Both the position numbers and the translations under genes were made by a program. Below are positions 43,339 to 52,318 of a stretch of 64,000 nt of DNA, one piece after another. This stretch comes from Streptomyces solicavernae. GTDB taxonomy: Bacteria > Actinomycetota > Actinomycetes > Streptomycetales > Streptomycetaceae. The notes beneath the pieces were generated by a model. That model was not told the origin of the DNA. It saw nothing but the letters and a program-made list of their open reading frames with translations, and did no database searches. Numbering within the stretch: position 1 is the first letter of the stretch; each line of letters begins with the position of its first letter. The stretch is taken from NCBI RefSeq assembly GCF_029968095.1, contig NZ_JASCIR010000004.1:1-64000 (forward strand), written 5' to 3'.

Positions 43339-43929
43339 TCATTTGAGGCGTTCGGCGATGCGCTGCCTCATGGTGTCCATGCCGAAGCCGCGCGGGTCCA
43401 CCTTGCCCGGCTGCCACTCCAGGTGGCCGATCACGGACCGCTCGTTCCAGCCGTAGCGGCGGCAGACCGCTGCGGCCGCCTTCTCGATGGCCTCCAGCTG
43501 GGCCGCCGGCCAGGGGTCCGTGCCGTCGCCGCGGTTCTCGCACTCGAAGCCGTAGAAGTAGCGGTTGCCGTCGGTGTTCGCCTCGTTGTCATGCGGCAGG
43601 CGGCGTTCGGCGATGACGGCGCGCAGCACGTCGTCGTCACCGAGGCCGGCGTGGTTGGCGCGGCCGTTGCCCACCAGGTGGACGCTGCCGTCCTTGGTGA
43701 TCACGCCGTGGCAGAGCGGGCCGGGGAGCGAGGCGTGGCCGTCGTAGCAGATGCGGACGGTCTCGGCGCTGCCCGTGGTCACCGTGTGATGGATCATCAC
43801 GCCGTGGACCGGGCCCCACGGCCCCTTGTGGTTGCGGCTGTGCGTGCGCCACTCGCGCACTTCGACGACCGTGAGCCCTTCGTCCCTGAGGGCGTCGAGG
43901 AAGGTTCCCGCGGACATGGGATCGGACAT
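43339..43929 (-). CDS. N-acetylmuramoyl-L-alanine amidase (Amidase_2)
   Basis: This 196-aa protein has the zinc amidase fold: zinc His in GVMIHHTVT, late His in IGHLEWQPGKVDPRGF, and a Tyr/Glu active-site region FYGFECENRGDG. There is no signal peptide or cell-wall-binding domain, as in phage endolysins and cytoplasmic recycling amidases. GGAGG precedes the ATG. No phage genes surround it. Confidence 0.88.
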   Translation of the reverse strand: MSDPMSAGTFLDALRDEGLTVVEVREWRTHSRNHKGPWGPVHGVMIHHTVTTGSAETVRICYDGHASLPGPLCHGVITKDGSVHLVGNGRANHAGLGDDDVLRAVIAERRLPHDNEANTDGNRYFYGFECENRGDGTDPWPAAQLEAIEKAAAAVCRRYGWNERSVIGHLEWQPGKVDPRGFGMDTMRQRIAERLK

Positions 43930-44079
43930 GACGCCTCCGTCATGGGCCGCGGCGGCGGCCGAATGCGCACCACCTCATGTCCCGCTTGTACCGGAACGTC
44001 GGTACGGGGGCCAGCAGTTCTGGCGCTTTCGACGCGGTGTGCGACACGATCCGGACACCGGGGTGACGGGTCGTCGGGG

Positions 44080-44313
44080 TCAGCCCCTGAGGATGCCGTC
44101 GCCATGCGCCGCGATGTGCGCCTCCACGGCCTGCAGGGCCTGCAGCGTGGCCCGCGGGTCGCCCCCGCCGTTGCGCTCCGCGTAGTACGCGGCGCCCAGC
44201 TTCTTCAAGAGGTCTCCGCCCGCGCGCTGCGCCTGCGCCTCGTCGAGCTTCTGCCTGCCCTGCGTGATGCCGCGCTGCGCCTGCTCCTTGGCGCGGTCCA
44301 GGAAGCCTGCCAT
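44080..44313 (-). CDS. Small helical protein of unknown function
   Basis: This 77-aa charged protein is rich in Ala, Gln and Gly and predicted all-helical, beginning with an amphipathic KEQAQRGITQGRQKLDEAQ stretch. AGGAG lies just before the ATG at 44313; the frame upstream is a shadow. Similar short proteins occur widely in Streptomyces but I know no function. It is divergent from the encapsulin gene with 277 nt between them. Confidence 0.7.
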   Translation of the reverse strand: MAGFLDRAKEQAQRGITQGRQKLDEAQAQRAGGDLLKKLGAAYYAERNGGGDPRATLQALQAVEAHIAAHGDGILRG

Positions 44314-44590
44314 GACTCGTCTCCTGTCGTGGTGCCTGTGGTGCCTGTGGTGCGGTTCGGGTGCGTGACGTGAACGGACGGCCCGATCTTCGAGTTCCTG
44401 CGGGGGTGCCCGGCGGCCGGGCGGCCCGGCTCGGAAGCGGAACACGGGATTTCGTGCAGGTGCCCCGTCAATGGGTGATCCATTCCCGCTCGTTTGTGTG
44501 ATGGCGTGACAACTCTGCGTGATGAAAGCCTGGTTGTCCGCGCCGGACAGCTGACCGGCGCGGGTCACGACCGAGGGAGAGGGCACAGAC

Positions 44591-45997
44591 ATGTCGGTAG
44601 GCGAAGAGATCCGCACGGAACAGGCCGGGGCTCAGCAGAGTCTGGCCACCGGCGCCGCGCGGAATCTGGCCACCACCACGAAGTCCACCCCCCAGATGCA
44701 GGAGATCAGCTCGCGCTGGCTCCTCAGGCGCCTGCCCTGGGTGCAGGTGCAGGGCGGCACGTACCGCGTGAACCGACGGCTGAGCTACTCGGTCGGCGAC
44801 GGACGCGTCACCTTCGTCAAGACCGGGGATCAGGTGCAGCTGATCCCCGCCGAGCTGGGCGAGCTGCCGGCGCTGCGGACGTACGAGGACCTGGAGGTCC
44901 TGGGCGAGCTCGCCCGCCGGTGCGAGCAGCGGGAGTTCGCGCCGGGCGAGACCCTGGCCTCGTTCGGCAGCCGGGTGGACGGCGTGTTCCTGCTCGCCCA
45001 CGGCCGCGCGGAAAAGGTCGGCTCGGGTCCCTACGGCGACGACTCGGTGCTCGGCGTCCTCGCCGACGGCTCGTACTTCGGGGACGCCTGCGTCCTCGAC
45101 CAGGAGGCCATCTGGGAGTACACGACGCGGGCCGTGACGAGCTGCACCGTGCTCGTGCTGCCCCGCCGGGAGCTCGAAGCGGTCGCGGCCGGCGCGGAGT
45201 CGCTGCGCACGCACCTCGCGCAGGTGCAGGCCATCCCGCAGCAGCGCACCAACAAGTACGGCGAGAAGGAGATCGACCTCTCGGCGGGCCACGTCGGCGA
45301 ACCGGCCATCCCGGCCACCTTCGTGGACTACGAACCGTCCCCGCGCGAGTACGAACTGAGCGTCGCCCAGACCGTGTTGCGCGTCCACACGCGCGTGGCG
45401 GACCTCTACAACCAGCCGATGAACCAGACCGAGCAGCAGCTGCGGCTCACGGTGGAGGCACTCAAGGAGCGCCAGGAGTACGAGCTGGTCAACCACCGGG
45501 AGTTCGGCCTCCTCAACAACTGCGAGTACGACCAGCGCCTCCAGCCCCACGACGGCGCGCCGAGCCCGGACGACCTGGACGAACTGCTCAGCCGCCGGCG
45601 CGGGTCCAGGCTCTTCCTCGCCCACCCGCGCGCGATCGCCGCCTTCGGCCGCGAGTGCAACAAGCGCGGCCTGTACCCGGGGAGCGTCGAGGTGGACGGC
45701 CGGCCGGTGCCGTCCTGGCGCGGCGTGCCGATCTTCCCGTGCGACAAGATCCCGGTCAGCGAGGCCGGTACGACGTCCATCATCTGTATGCGTACGGGCG
45801 AGGAGGACTCGGGCGTCGTCGGGCTGCGACAGTCCGGCCTCCCGGACGAGATCGAGCCGGGCCTCTCGGTGCGCTTCATGGGCATCAACGAGCAGGCGAT
45901 CATGTCCTATCTGGTGACGGCCTACTACTCCGCTGCGGTCCTGGTGCCCGATGCGCTGGGAATCCTGGAGAACGTCGAGATCGGGCGCTGGCGGTGA
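44591..45997 (+). CDS. Family 2B encapsulin shell protein with cNMP-binding domain
   Basis: This 468-aa protein combines a HK97-fold encapsulin with an inserted cyclic-nucleotide-binding-like domain (about residues 90-200, [42 protein letters not shown] then [10 protein letters not shown]). That layout defines family 2B encapsulins, which assemble protein nanocompartments around a cargo enzyme. The N-terminal about 35 residues look disordered. The ATG has GAGGGAGAGG upstream. The stop overlaps the polyprenyl synthase gene (GTGA), which is the likely cargo. Identification is from family knowledge. Confidence 0.88.
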   Translation: MSVGEEIRTEQAGAQQSLATGAARNLATTTKSTPQMQEISSRWLLRRLPWVQVQGGTYRVNRRLSYSVGDGRVTFVKTGDQVQLIPAELGELPALRTYEDLEVLGELARRCEQREFAPGETLASFGSRVDGVFLLAHGRAEKVGSGPYGDDSVLGVLADGSYFGDACVLDQEAIWEYTTRAVTSCTVLVLPRRELEAVAAGAESLRTHLAQVQAIPQQRTNKYGEKEIDLSAGHVGEPAIPATFVDYEPSPREYELSVAQTVLRVHTRVADLYNQPMNQTEQQLRLTVEALKERQEYELVNHREFGLLNNCEYDQRLQPHDGAPSPDDLDELLSRRRGSRLFLAHPRAIAAFGRECNKRGLYPGSVEVDGRPVPSWRGVPIFPCDKIPVSEAGTTSIICMRTGEEDSGVVGLRQSGLPDEIEPGLSVRFMGINEQAIMSYLVTAYYSAAVLVPDALGILENVEIGRWR

Positions 45998-47100
45998 GCG
46001 AGCGGATGCTGACGGTGGACGAGGCGTCCCGCACCGCCGGCGAGGTACGAGGCGCGGTTCCGCAGGCCCGCGAGGGCGGGGGCGGCGAGAGCCAGGAGGT
46101 GGCCGCGCTCCTCGACCGCACCCGGGAGGCCGTCGAGCCCGAGCTGCGCAAGGCGGTCGACTCGATGCCCGGGACGATGCGGCGGATCGTGACGTACCAC
46201 TTCGGGTGGGAGCACGCGGACGGCCGGCCCGCGGCGGGGCGGGGCGGCAAGGCGATCCGGCCGGGCCTGGTGCTGGCGGCGGCACGCGCCCTCGGCGGCT
46301 CGCCGGCGGCGGCCGTGAAGGCGGCCGCCGCGGTGGAGCTGGCCCACAACTTCACGCTGCTGCACGACGACGTGATCGACCGCGACAGCACCCGCAGACA
46401 CCGCCCCACCGCCTGGACGGTGTTCGGCGACGCGGACGCGATCCTCGCCGGTGACGCGCTGCAGGCACTGGCCCTGCGGGTGCTCGCGGACGACCAGCAC
46501 CCCGCCGCGGGGCGCGCGGCCGCACGGCTCGCCGCGTGTCTGGTGGAGCTCTGCGAGGGCCAGCACGTGGACACGGCCTTGGAGGACCGGCCCTGCGACC
46601 AGGTCACGCTCGATGAGTGCCTGGGCGTGGCAGAGGCGAAGACGGGCGCACTGCTCGGGTGCGCGTGTGCGCTCGGTGCGCTGTACGCGGGTGCGGGGGT
46701 GGAGCAGGTGGAGGCGATGGACGCCTTCGGCAGACAGGCGGGGCTCGCCTTCCAGTTGATCGACGACATCATCGGCATCTGGGGCGATCCGGCGCGCACC
46801 GGCAAGCCGGTCGGGGCGGATCTGCTGGCCGGCAAGAAGTCGCTGCCCGTGGTGGCGGCGCTCACCTCGGATGCGGCGGCCGGGGCGGAACTGGCCGAGC
46901 TGTACCCGGCGTTGAGACCGGCCGACGTGGACCGCGCCGCAGCCGCGATCGACCGCGCGGGCGGCCGCGACTGGGCCCAGACGCAGGCCGCCGACCGGAT
47001 GTCCCAGGCGGTCGCCCAACTCTCCCGGGCGATCCCGGACCCGGAGGCGGCGGGCGGCCTGCTGGCACTCGCGGAGTTCATGACGCGACGGGTGTCGTGA
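45994..47100 (+). CDS. Polyprenyl diphosphate synthase, probable encapsulin cargo
   Basis: This 368-aa prenyltransferase elongates isoprenoid diphosphates. The first Asp-rich motif DDVID (residues 125-129), the CEGQHVD motif (188-193) and a modified second motif DDIIG (257-261) are visible, as is [14 protein letters not shown]. The first about 35 residues are Gly/Glu-rich and likely disordered, fitting a cargo-loading segment. The GTG start overlaps the encapsulin stop, so the two proteins are made together. Chain length and product are unknown. No terpene cyclase is adjacent. Confidence 0.88.
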   Translation: MSERMLTVDEASRTAGEVRGAVPQAREGGGGESQEVAALLDRTREAVEPELRKAVDSMPGTMRRIVTYHFGWEHADGRPAAGRGGKAIRPGLVLAAARALGGSPAAAVKAAAAVELAHNFTLLHDDVIDRDSTRRHRPTAWTVFGDADAILAGDALQALALRVLADDQHPAAGRAAARLAACLVELCEGQHVDTALEDRPCDQVTLDECLGVAEAKTGALLGCACALGALYAGAGVEQVEAMDAFGRQAGLAFQLIDDIIGIWGDPARTGKPVGADLLAGKKSLPVVAALTSDAAAGAELAELYPALRPADVDRAAAAIDRAGGRDWAQTQAADRMSQAVAQLSRAIPDPEAAGGLLALAEFMTRRVS

Positions 47101-47549
47101 GGTCCGGCCGATGAGGTCCGGTCGAGAGGTCCGTTCGGGCGAGGAAGGGGGTGGCGGAGGGGCGTAGTCGACCGCGCGGAGGAAGGTCCGGGCGGTTCGG
47201 CCGGGACGGACCACGGCAGGGTGGCCGGCCGGGCCGCGGCAGCAGAGGGGAGGAGTGACAGGGGCTACAGGCGGAGACCGGCCCGGCCCACCCGGGAGGG
47301 AGGCCTGGCCGGGCCGGTCCGAACGGGGGCGGGGGTTACAGGGGGACGGGGCGAGGGGGCGGAGGGGAAGAGAGGGAAAGAGAGGAGGGGGAAGAGAGGA
47401 GGGGGCGGGCCCTCGTGCCGCCGACATGGAGAGGAGGAGGAAGGGCGGTCGGTTCGCGCCAGTGTGCGAGGGGGCCGGGCCCGGCGCGAGGGAGTGGCGT
47501 CTACGCTTCAACAGCTCGATGTACGCCGGGAGTTGGGGGAGTGGCGCGG
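47101..47549. other. Purine-rich intergenic region
   Basis: No gene is recognised. Bases about 47340-47410 form a G/A-rich tract (GGGAAGAGAGGAGGGGG-type) and frames across it are low-complexity. The GNAT ribosome site lies at the end. Confidence 0.6.
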
Positions 47550-48155
47550 ATGGGTGTGGCGATGCGCAGGGCGGGCGAGGGGGACAGGGAGCGCCTGGTG
47601 CGGCTGCTCGACGAGGCGTTCCAGTACGACCCGGTGAGCAGCTGGGTGTTCCCCGACGAGACGCATCGGCGCAAGGTCCACGGCGCGTTCATGGGCGTCT
47701 TCCTGGACGTCGCCCTGGGTGAGGGCTGGGTCGACATTACGGAGGACGGCGCTGCGGCCGCGCTCTGGCTCCAGGTGTCGGCGGGTGTGCCGGAGGAGGA
47801 GGACGGCACCCCCGCGCGCATGCGGGAGATCGCCGACCCGGAGAACGAACGGGCCGAGCTGGTCGGCCGGCTGACCGGCGCCGTCCACCCGCACGACCGG
47901 GCGCACCACTACCTGCTCCTGATCGCGGCGACTCCGGAACGGCAGGGCAAGGGGCTCGGCACGGCGCTCCTGACGTCGGTCCTGGAGCGCTGCGACCGCA
48001 CGGGATCGCCCGCGTACCTGGAGGCGAGCAGCGAACGCAGCCGGGAGCTGTACGAGAGGCTGGGCTTCGCGCTCAGGGGTGAGCCGGTCCGACTCCCGGA
48101 CGGGCCGCAGATGTTCCCGATGTGGCGGGAGCCGGTAGCCACGGCCACGCCCTGA
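47550..48155 (+). CDS. GNAT-family N-acetyltransferase
   Basis: This 201-aa protein has the GNAT core with acetyl-CoA motif A (LLLIAATPERQGKGLGTALL) and a C-terminal YERLGF motif. The substrate is unknown. The ATG at 47550 has GGGGGAG upstream; longer upstream frames are low-complexity. It stands alone after the encapsulin operon. Confidence 0.85.
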   Translation: MGVAMRRAGEGDRERLVRLLDEAFQYDPVSSWVFPDETHRRKVHGAFMGVFLDVALGEGWVDITEDGAAAALWLQVSAGVPEEEDGTPARMREIADPENERAELVGRLTGAVHPHDRAHHYLLLIAATPERQGKGLGTALLTSVLERCDRTGSPAYLEASSERSRELYERLGFALRGEPVRLPDGPQMFPMWREPVATATP

Positions 48156-48237
48156 CCGGGGCCGCGCCCCCAACCGCTTTGCGTAACCACTACAACTGAA
48201 GCAGTATGAGTGCAGTGCTGCGAACGCAGTGTCGAAT

Positions 48238-48290
48238 GTCGGGTGCAGCCAAGCTGGGTGCAATCAAGTCGGGTGCAGTCAAGCAGTGGA
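48238..48290. repeat. Three 15-bp direct repeats
   Basis: Units GGGTGCAGCCAAGCT, GGGTGCAATCAAGTC and GGGTGCAGTCAAGCA lie in tandem just before the RibD-like gene. They could be operator repeats; unknown. Confidence 0.75.
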
Positions 48291-48299
48291 GGGGTCGCG

Positions 48300-48878
48300 T
48301 TGCGCAAGCTCTCGTATCTGATCGCCACCTCGATCGACGGGTTCATCGGAGACGTCGACGGTGAGGCGGAGTTCTTCACGAAGTACGTCGACGAGGAGTT
48401 CCTCGCGTACGGCTTCGCCGAGATGCCCGAGGCGCTGCCCACGTTCGCGCGGCGGCACTTCGGGATCGACGACCGGCCGAACCGCCGTTACGACACCGTC
48501 CTGATGGGGCGCGGTACGTACGAGGTGGGGCTGCCGCAGGGGCTCACGAGCCCGTATGCGCACCTGAAGCAGTACGTCGTCTCGCGCAGCATCGAGAAGG
48601 CGCCCGAGCCGGAGGTGGAGGTGATCGCCGGTGACGTGGCCGCCAAGGTGCGGGAGCTCAAGCAGCAGGACGGGCTCGACATCTGGCTCTGTGGCGGCGC
48701 GGACCTGGCGGGCCAACTGGTCGACGAGATAGACGAGTTGGTGATCAAGACGTACCCCTGCTTCCTGGGGTCCGGCATGCCGCTGGCCAAGGCGGGGTTC
48801 GGGATCAGGGAGTTCGCGCTGGAGGCGGTGAGGTCGTTCGGCAGCGGGGTCGTGATCACCACGTACGGCAGGGAGTAG
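48300..48878 (+). CDS. Dihydrofolate reductase-like protein (RibD C-terminal domain)
   Basis: This 192-aa protein has the RibD_C/DHFR-like fold: an N-terminal KLSYLIATSIDGFIG strand, GRGTYEVG and the nucleotide-binding GGADLAGQLVD. Stand-alone members are probable NADPH reductases of unknown substrate. The start is a TTG at 48300 with GGAGGGG 6 nt upstream; no ATG or GTG in frame fits the family N-terminus. Three 15-bp repeats lie just upstream. Confidence 0.8.
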   Translation: MRKLSYLIATSIDGFIGDVDGEAEFFTKYVDEEFLAYGFAEMPEALPTFARRHFGIDDRPNRRYDTVLMGRGTYEVGLPQGLTSPYAHLKQYVVSRSIEKAPEPEVEVIAGDVAAKVRELKQQDGLDIWLCGGADLAGQLVDEIDELVIKTYPCFLGSGMPLAKAGFGIREFALEAVRSFGSGVVITTYGRE

Positions 48879-48930
48879 CAGGTCGCGCACGGCTGGGTGC
48901 GGACGGCTGGTCGGGGGTGACGAACGGGAA

Positions 48931-48936
48931 TAACCT
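48931..48936 (+). promoter_or_regulatory. -10 element for leaderless gene
   Basis: TAACCT matches TAnnnT and lies 6 nt before the ATG at 48943. Confidence 0.5.
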
Positions 48937-48942
48937 GGACGT

Positions 48943-49212
48943 ATGGCCAAGGAAGAAGACCGGGCCGCGCCGCGCCGTGCCGAGCAGGTGTGCCCGGCGT
49001 GCAAACAGCCGGTGGAGACGGTCGTCAAGCGCCGCAAGGTGCTCGGGGCGTACGTCCCCAGCTGGGGTCCGGGCCCGTGCCACCACGACGGATGCGCCGC
49101 GCGTGTGGCGGAGGGCGAGGGTGAGGGTGAGGGCGACGACCGGGCCGAGAACGCCACGTCGCACGGGAAGCCGAGCCGCAGCGAGCGCCTTGAAAGGCTG
49201 CGCCATCCGTGA
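48943..49212 (+). CDS. Small CxxC protein
   Basis: This 89-aa basic protein has CPAC at residues 17-20 and CHHDGC later, a possible zinc ribbon. The middle holds GEGEGEGD, a Gly/Glu repeat, and the tail is Arg/Ser-rich. I know no function. The ATG is preceded by TAACCT at 6 nt and no ribosome site, so it may be leaderless. Confidence 0.72.
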   Translation: MAKEEDRAAPRRAEQVCPACKQPVETVVKRRKVLGAYVPSWGPGPCHHDGCAARVAEGEGEGEGDDRAENATSHGKPSRSERLERLRHP

Positions 49213-49228
49213 ACGGGCAAGCACCGCC

Positions 49229-49292
49229 GTAGAAGACACGCCGCCTTACCCGTAGAAGACACGCCGCCTTAGAAAACACCGCCTAAGAAAAC
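49229..49292. repeat. Tandem repeats between genes
   Basis: Two copies of GTAGAAGACACGCCGCCTTA and a shortened third (GAAAACACCGCC) occur downstream of the CxxC protein. Confidence 0.8.
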
Positions 49293-49390
49293 ACTTCGCC
49301 GCGATTCGTCGAGTGGTGTCGAGAACCGCCGGGGCGCTCCGACGTCCCCTGTGACAGTCGCCCCACAGGGGCCCGAGCAAGGAGTGGACC

Positions 49391-49801
49391 ATGAAGTACC
49401 TGGTGATGGTGCAGGGCACGCAGTCCGACTACGAGGCCATGAGCGGCAAGCCGAACGAGCACAGCCCGGCGGCCTGGAGCGAGGAGGACATGCAGGCGAT
49501 GTTCTCGTTCATGGAGAACCTCAACAACGACCTCGCCGAGTCCGGCGAGATGGTCGACGGGCAGGGGCTCACGGAGCCGGCGCAGACGCGGTTCGTCGGC
49601 AGGGACAAGGAGGGCCGTCCTGTCATCACAGACGGCCCGTACGGGGAGTCGAAGGAGGTACTCGCCGGGTACTGGGTCCTCGACTGCGAGAGCCTGGAGC
49701 GGGTCACCGAGATCGCCAACCGGATCATGGAGTGCCCGCAGCCGGCCGGCGCGCCCGAGTACCCGGTGGTCATCCGGCCGATCCAGGGCGCCGAGAGCTG
49801 A
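49391..49801 (+). CDS. YCII/DGPF-domain protein
   Basis: This 136-aa protein matches the YCII-related DGPF family (MKYLVMVQGTQ start, ITDGPYGESKEVLAGYWVLDC core). Members often lie near ECF sigma factor genes, but none is present here. Function unknown. A ribosome site AAGGAG precedes the ATG. The downstream gene is convergent. Confidence 0.88.
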   Translation: MKYLVMVQGTQSDYEAMSGKPNEHSPAAWSEEDMQAMFSFMENLNNDLAESGEMVDGQGLTEPAQTRFVGRDKEGRPVITDGPYGESKEVLAGYWVLDCESLERVTEIANRIMECPQPAGAPEYPVVIRPIQGAES

Positions 49802-49959
49802 ACCGAGAACCGGGCCGAGGGTCCTCCTGGAGCGCGCCGGCGACCGGCGACCGCGAGGCTGCGCGCTTCGCCCGCGCGTCCCGGCGCACGCTCAGCGCCC
49901 CCGAAATGCACTGCCTACGCGTGCGACCGTCCCGACTGGGCGAGCGGGACGCGGACTGA

Positions 49960-50907
49960 TCAGCACGTACCAGCCGCCCCGGCCGTCCCGGTCGTCCCGG
50001 TCGTCCCGGTCGTCCCGGTCGTCCCGGCCTCCCCGGCTGCCGCCAGGCACTCCCGCAGCGACCGCACCATCCGCCCCACGAACCGCTCCCGCACCTCCGG
50101 CGCGACCAGGTCGAGCGAGAGATACGGATTGAGGTCCTCCAGCTCCACGAGCAGCAGTTCGCCGTCCGGGGCGCGGCAGGCGTCGACGCGCTGGATGCCG
50201 TGGTCGAGCGTGTTCCAGGCGATGAAGCGCCGCGCGAACTCAAGGTCGGCGGGGGCCGGTTCGTACGGCTGAAGCTCCCAGCGCTCGCCGCCCTCGGCGG
50301 TGCGCAGGGCGTACTGGAAGTCGTCGTCGACGAAGTAGAACGACACCTCGTACGAGAACGGGATGCGCGGCTGGACGAGGAGCCGCGAGCCGGTGTCGTC
50401 AAAGGCTCGGGAGAGCCCGGCGCGCGGTACGACCCGCAGGCCGATGGAGTCCGCCCCGAGCGCGGGCTTCACGACGTACTCGGCCGCGGCGGGCAGCCGG
50501 TCGAGGTGCGCGGCACGGTCGACGGTCGGGATGACGGGGAACCCGGCGGAGGTCAGGTCGAGCAGATACTGCTTGCCCGCCATGTCGGCCCGGCCGGTCA
50601 ACGGGTTGTGGACGGCCTTCCCGGAGGCGAGCGCGCGGGACCTGAACTCCTCGTACGCGTCCAGGTAGTTGAGGACGGGTCCGCTGTTGCGTACGACGAC
50701 CAGGTCGAAGGCGTCCAGGAGCGCGGCGGCGTCCAGCGGGTGGCAGAGCGCGACGTCGAAGCCGGACTCGGCCCGCAGTCGCCCGCTGAGAAAGATGTCC
50801 TCGTCGCAGTACCGCCGCCCGCGGGCCTCGTAGCCGAGGTCGGTGACGTAGAGGAGGCGGGGGTGTGGGTGTGGGTGGGGGTGGGCGTGGGGGTCGCGGG
50901 GACTCAT
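49960..50907 (-). CDS. RimK-like ATP-grasp ligase
   Basis: This 315-aa protein has the ATP-grasp fold: ADMAGKQYLLDLTSAGFPVIPT, YVVKPALGADS and the late Mg-binding LLVELEDLNPYLSL. It probably ligates an amino acid or peptide to an unknown acceptor. The N-terminus contains HPHPHPHP and the C-terminus ends in a TTG-type repeat (GTTGTTGTTGTT), encoded by a 9-bp repeat. It follows the MarR gene on the same strand across a 42-nt gap filled with 7-bp repeats. Confidence 0.83.
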   Translation of the reverse strand: MSPRDPHAHPHPHPHPRLLYVTDLGYEARGRRYCDEDIFLSGRLRAESGFDVALCHPLDAAALLDAFDLVVVRNSGPVLNYLDAYEEFRSRALASGKAVHNPLTGRADMAGKQYLLDLTSAGFPVIPTVDRAAHLDRLPAAAEYVVKPALGADSIGLRVVPRAGLSRAFDDTGSRLLVQPRIPFSYEVSFYFVDDDFQYALRTAEGGERWELQPYEPAPADLEFARRFIAWNTLDHGIQRVDACRAPDGELLLVELEDLNPYLSLDLVAPEVRERFVGRMVRSLRECLAAAGEAGTTGTTGTTGTTGTAGAAGTC

Positions 50908-50913
50908 GGTTCT

Positions 50914-50957
50914 CCTATCCGCTATCCGCTATCCGCTATCCGCTATCCGCTATCCGC
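50914..50957. repeat. 7-bp microsatellite overlapping MarR stop
   Basis: Six copies of CTATCCG lie in the spacer between MarR and the ATP-grasp gene, and the MarR stop (TAG) falls within the repeat. Confidence 0.92.
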
Positions 50958-51474
50958 GCAGCCACGCCGAGGCGTCCAGGCCGAACGACTCGGCCGGGGT
51001 GACCGTGCGCAGGGCGTCCTCCAGGTCGCGCAGGCGGTCGCCGCCGAGGGCCGTGGCCCAGCGGGTGCGCAGAGCCTCGAAGATCGCCGCGGAGCGGGCC
51101 AGGGCGTCGCGGCCGTGCGGAGTGAGGCGCACCAGCTTGCGGCGGGCGTCGGCGGGGTCGTCGGAGCGCTCCGCGTAGCCGAGTTCGACGAGCCGGTCGA
51201 CGGTCTTGCCGGCCGCCTGCTTGCTCACGCCGAGGCTCCGGCCGACCTCGGTGGTGCTTGCCGCGTCCGGCCCGAGGCCGATGGCCTGCAGGGCGAAGCC
51301 GTGGGCGGGGCGCACGTCGGGATGGCCCTGGCGGGCGAGTTCGGCGTGCAGTTCGTCGATGAGGGTGCGGAATCCCGCGAAGAGGAGGAGGGGCAGCTCG
51401 AAGCCCGGAGTCTCCCGCTCGCCCGGCGCCTTGTCGAAATCGACAACCTGCTTTACTTTCTTTTCGTCAAGCAC
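50950..51474 (-). CDS. MarR-family regulator
   Basis: This 174-aa winged-helix protein has the MarR DNA-binding core (LGVSKQAAGKTVDRLVELGYAERSDDPADARRKLVRLT) and long dimer helices. It is divergent from the CMD-family gene and upstream of the ATP-grasp gene. The GTG at 51474 has TAGAAT 7 nt upstream and no ribosome site, so leaderless translation is likely. The adjoining 10-bp repeats are candidate operators. Confidence 0.85.
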   Translation of the reverse strand: MLDEKKVKQVVDFDKAPGERETPGFELPLLLFAGFRTLIDELHAELARQGHPDVRPAHGFALQAIGLGPDAASTTEVGRSLGVSKQAAGKTVDRLVELGYAERSDDPADARRKLVRLTPHGRDALARSAAIFEALRTRWATALGGDRLRDLEDALRTVTPAESFGLDASAWLRG

Positions 51475-51477
51475 GTT

Positions 51478-51519
51478 GTCGATTCTAGTCGATTCCAGTC
51501 GATTCCAGTCGATTCCAGG
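51478..51519. promoter_or_regulatory. 10-bp direct repeats and leaderless MarR promoter
   Basis: Four copies of AGTCGATTCC-type 10-bp units lie in tandem, one per helical turn, between the divergent MarR and CMD genes. On the minus strand they include the -10 TAGAAT (51482-51487). They are possible MarR binding sites. Confidence 0.6.
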
Positions 51520-51526
51520 GGGAGTC

Positions 51527-52081
51527 ATGTCGCAGCAAACGATGTTCGAGGAGTACACGCCGGCCTCCGCACCGGCCGGTTCCCGGCGGGCCCTTGAGCG
51601 GATCGAGCGCAGCCTGGGGTTTGTGCCGGCCGCGGCGGCGCGCCTCGCAGGGTCGCCCGAACTCCTCGACGGATTTCAGCGGTTGAGCGGAATGTTCGAG
51701 CAGAGCACGCTCGACCCGCTCGCCCGCGAGACGGTCATCATGACCGTGGCCGTGCGCAACGACTGCCAGGTCTGCGTGGCCATGCACACCGCGAAGCTGG
51801 CCGCGCTCGGCGCCCCGCAGGCGACGGTCGACGCGATGTGCGGGCAGCGCCCGCTGGACGACGAACGCCTCGAAGCCGTACGCCGGTTCACCCTCGCGGT
51901 GCTGACCTCGGCCGGCGCGGTCAGTGACGCGGACCTGTCGGACTTCCTCGCCCACGGTCACACCCGGCGCAACGCCCTGGAAGTCGTCCTCGGCATCGGC
52001 ACGTACACGATGTCAACCTTCGCCAACCGCCTGGTGCGGGCGCCGGCGAACGAGCGCCGAGACCCAGCGCAGACCGCCTGA
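51527..52081 (+). CDS. Carboxymuconolactone decarboxylase-family (AhpD-like) protein
   Basis: This 184-aa protein contains the AhpD-type redox motif CxxCxxxH (DCQVCVAMHTAK), which suggests thiol-peroxidase or alkylhydroperoxidase activity. GGGGGAG precedes the ATG. It is divergent from MarR, which may control it in response to a small molecule or oxidant. It is followed after 3 nt by a broken methyltransferase, so the two were probably once one operon. Confidence 0.85.
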   Translation: MSQQTMFEEYTPASAPAGSRRALERIERSLGFVPAAAARLAGSPELLDGFQRLSGMFEQSTLDPLARETVIMTVAVRNDCQVCVAMHTAKLAALGAPQATVDAMCGQRPLDDERLEAVRRFTLAVLTSAGAVSDADLSDFLAHGHTRRNALEVVLGIGTYTMSTFANRLVRAPANERRDPAQTA

Positions 52082-52084
52082 GGC

Positions 52085-52318
52085 GTGACCGACCGCGACC
52101 GCCTCGCGGGGAGCGCCTGCAACGGTGACCGGGACCTGGCCGCCCGGCAGTCCTCTACCAGTGGCAGCGGCCCCGCTACGACCTGCCCGGCATGCTCGCC
52201 GATGCACCTGGTGCGGTCGCGGTCGCGGTGGCGGATGCGAGGCTTCCGTTGGCTTCGGCGAGTGTCGACGCCGCTCTGGCCATGCACATGCTCTACCACG
52301 CGCCGGACATCCCCCACT
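52085..52318 (+). pseudogene. Remnant of a SAM-dependent methyltransferase
   Basis: A GTG at 52085 begins a typical methyltransferase start (MTDRDRLAG... DRDLAARQ). Near 52150 the reading shifts by one base to continue as LYQWQRPRYDL. At about 52187 it jumps directly to the late motif PGMLADAPGAVAVAVADARL and ALAMHMLYHAPDIP, so the GxGxG core is missing. The 3' end is gone and runs into the convergent methyltransferase. One frameshift, one internal deletion and one truncation mark it as dead. Confidence 0.8.

Noticed and set aside
43339..43929. Prophage remnant suggested by the endolysin-like amidase
   Set aside because: No other phage genes, integrase or attachment repeats were seen nearby.
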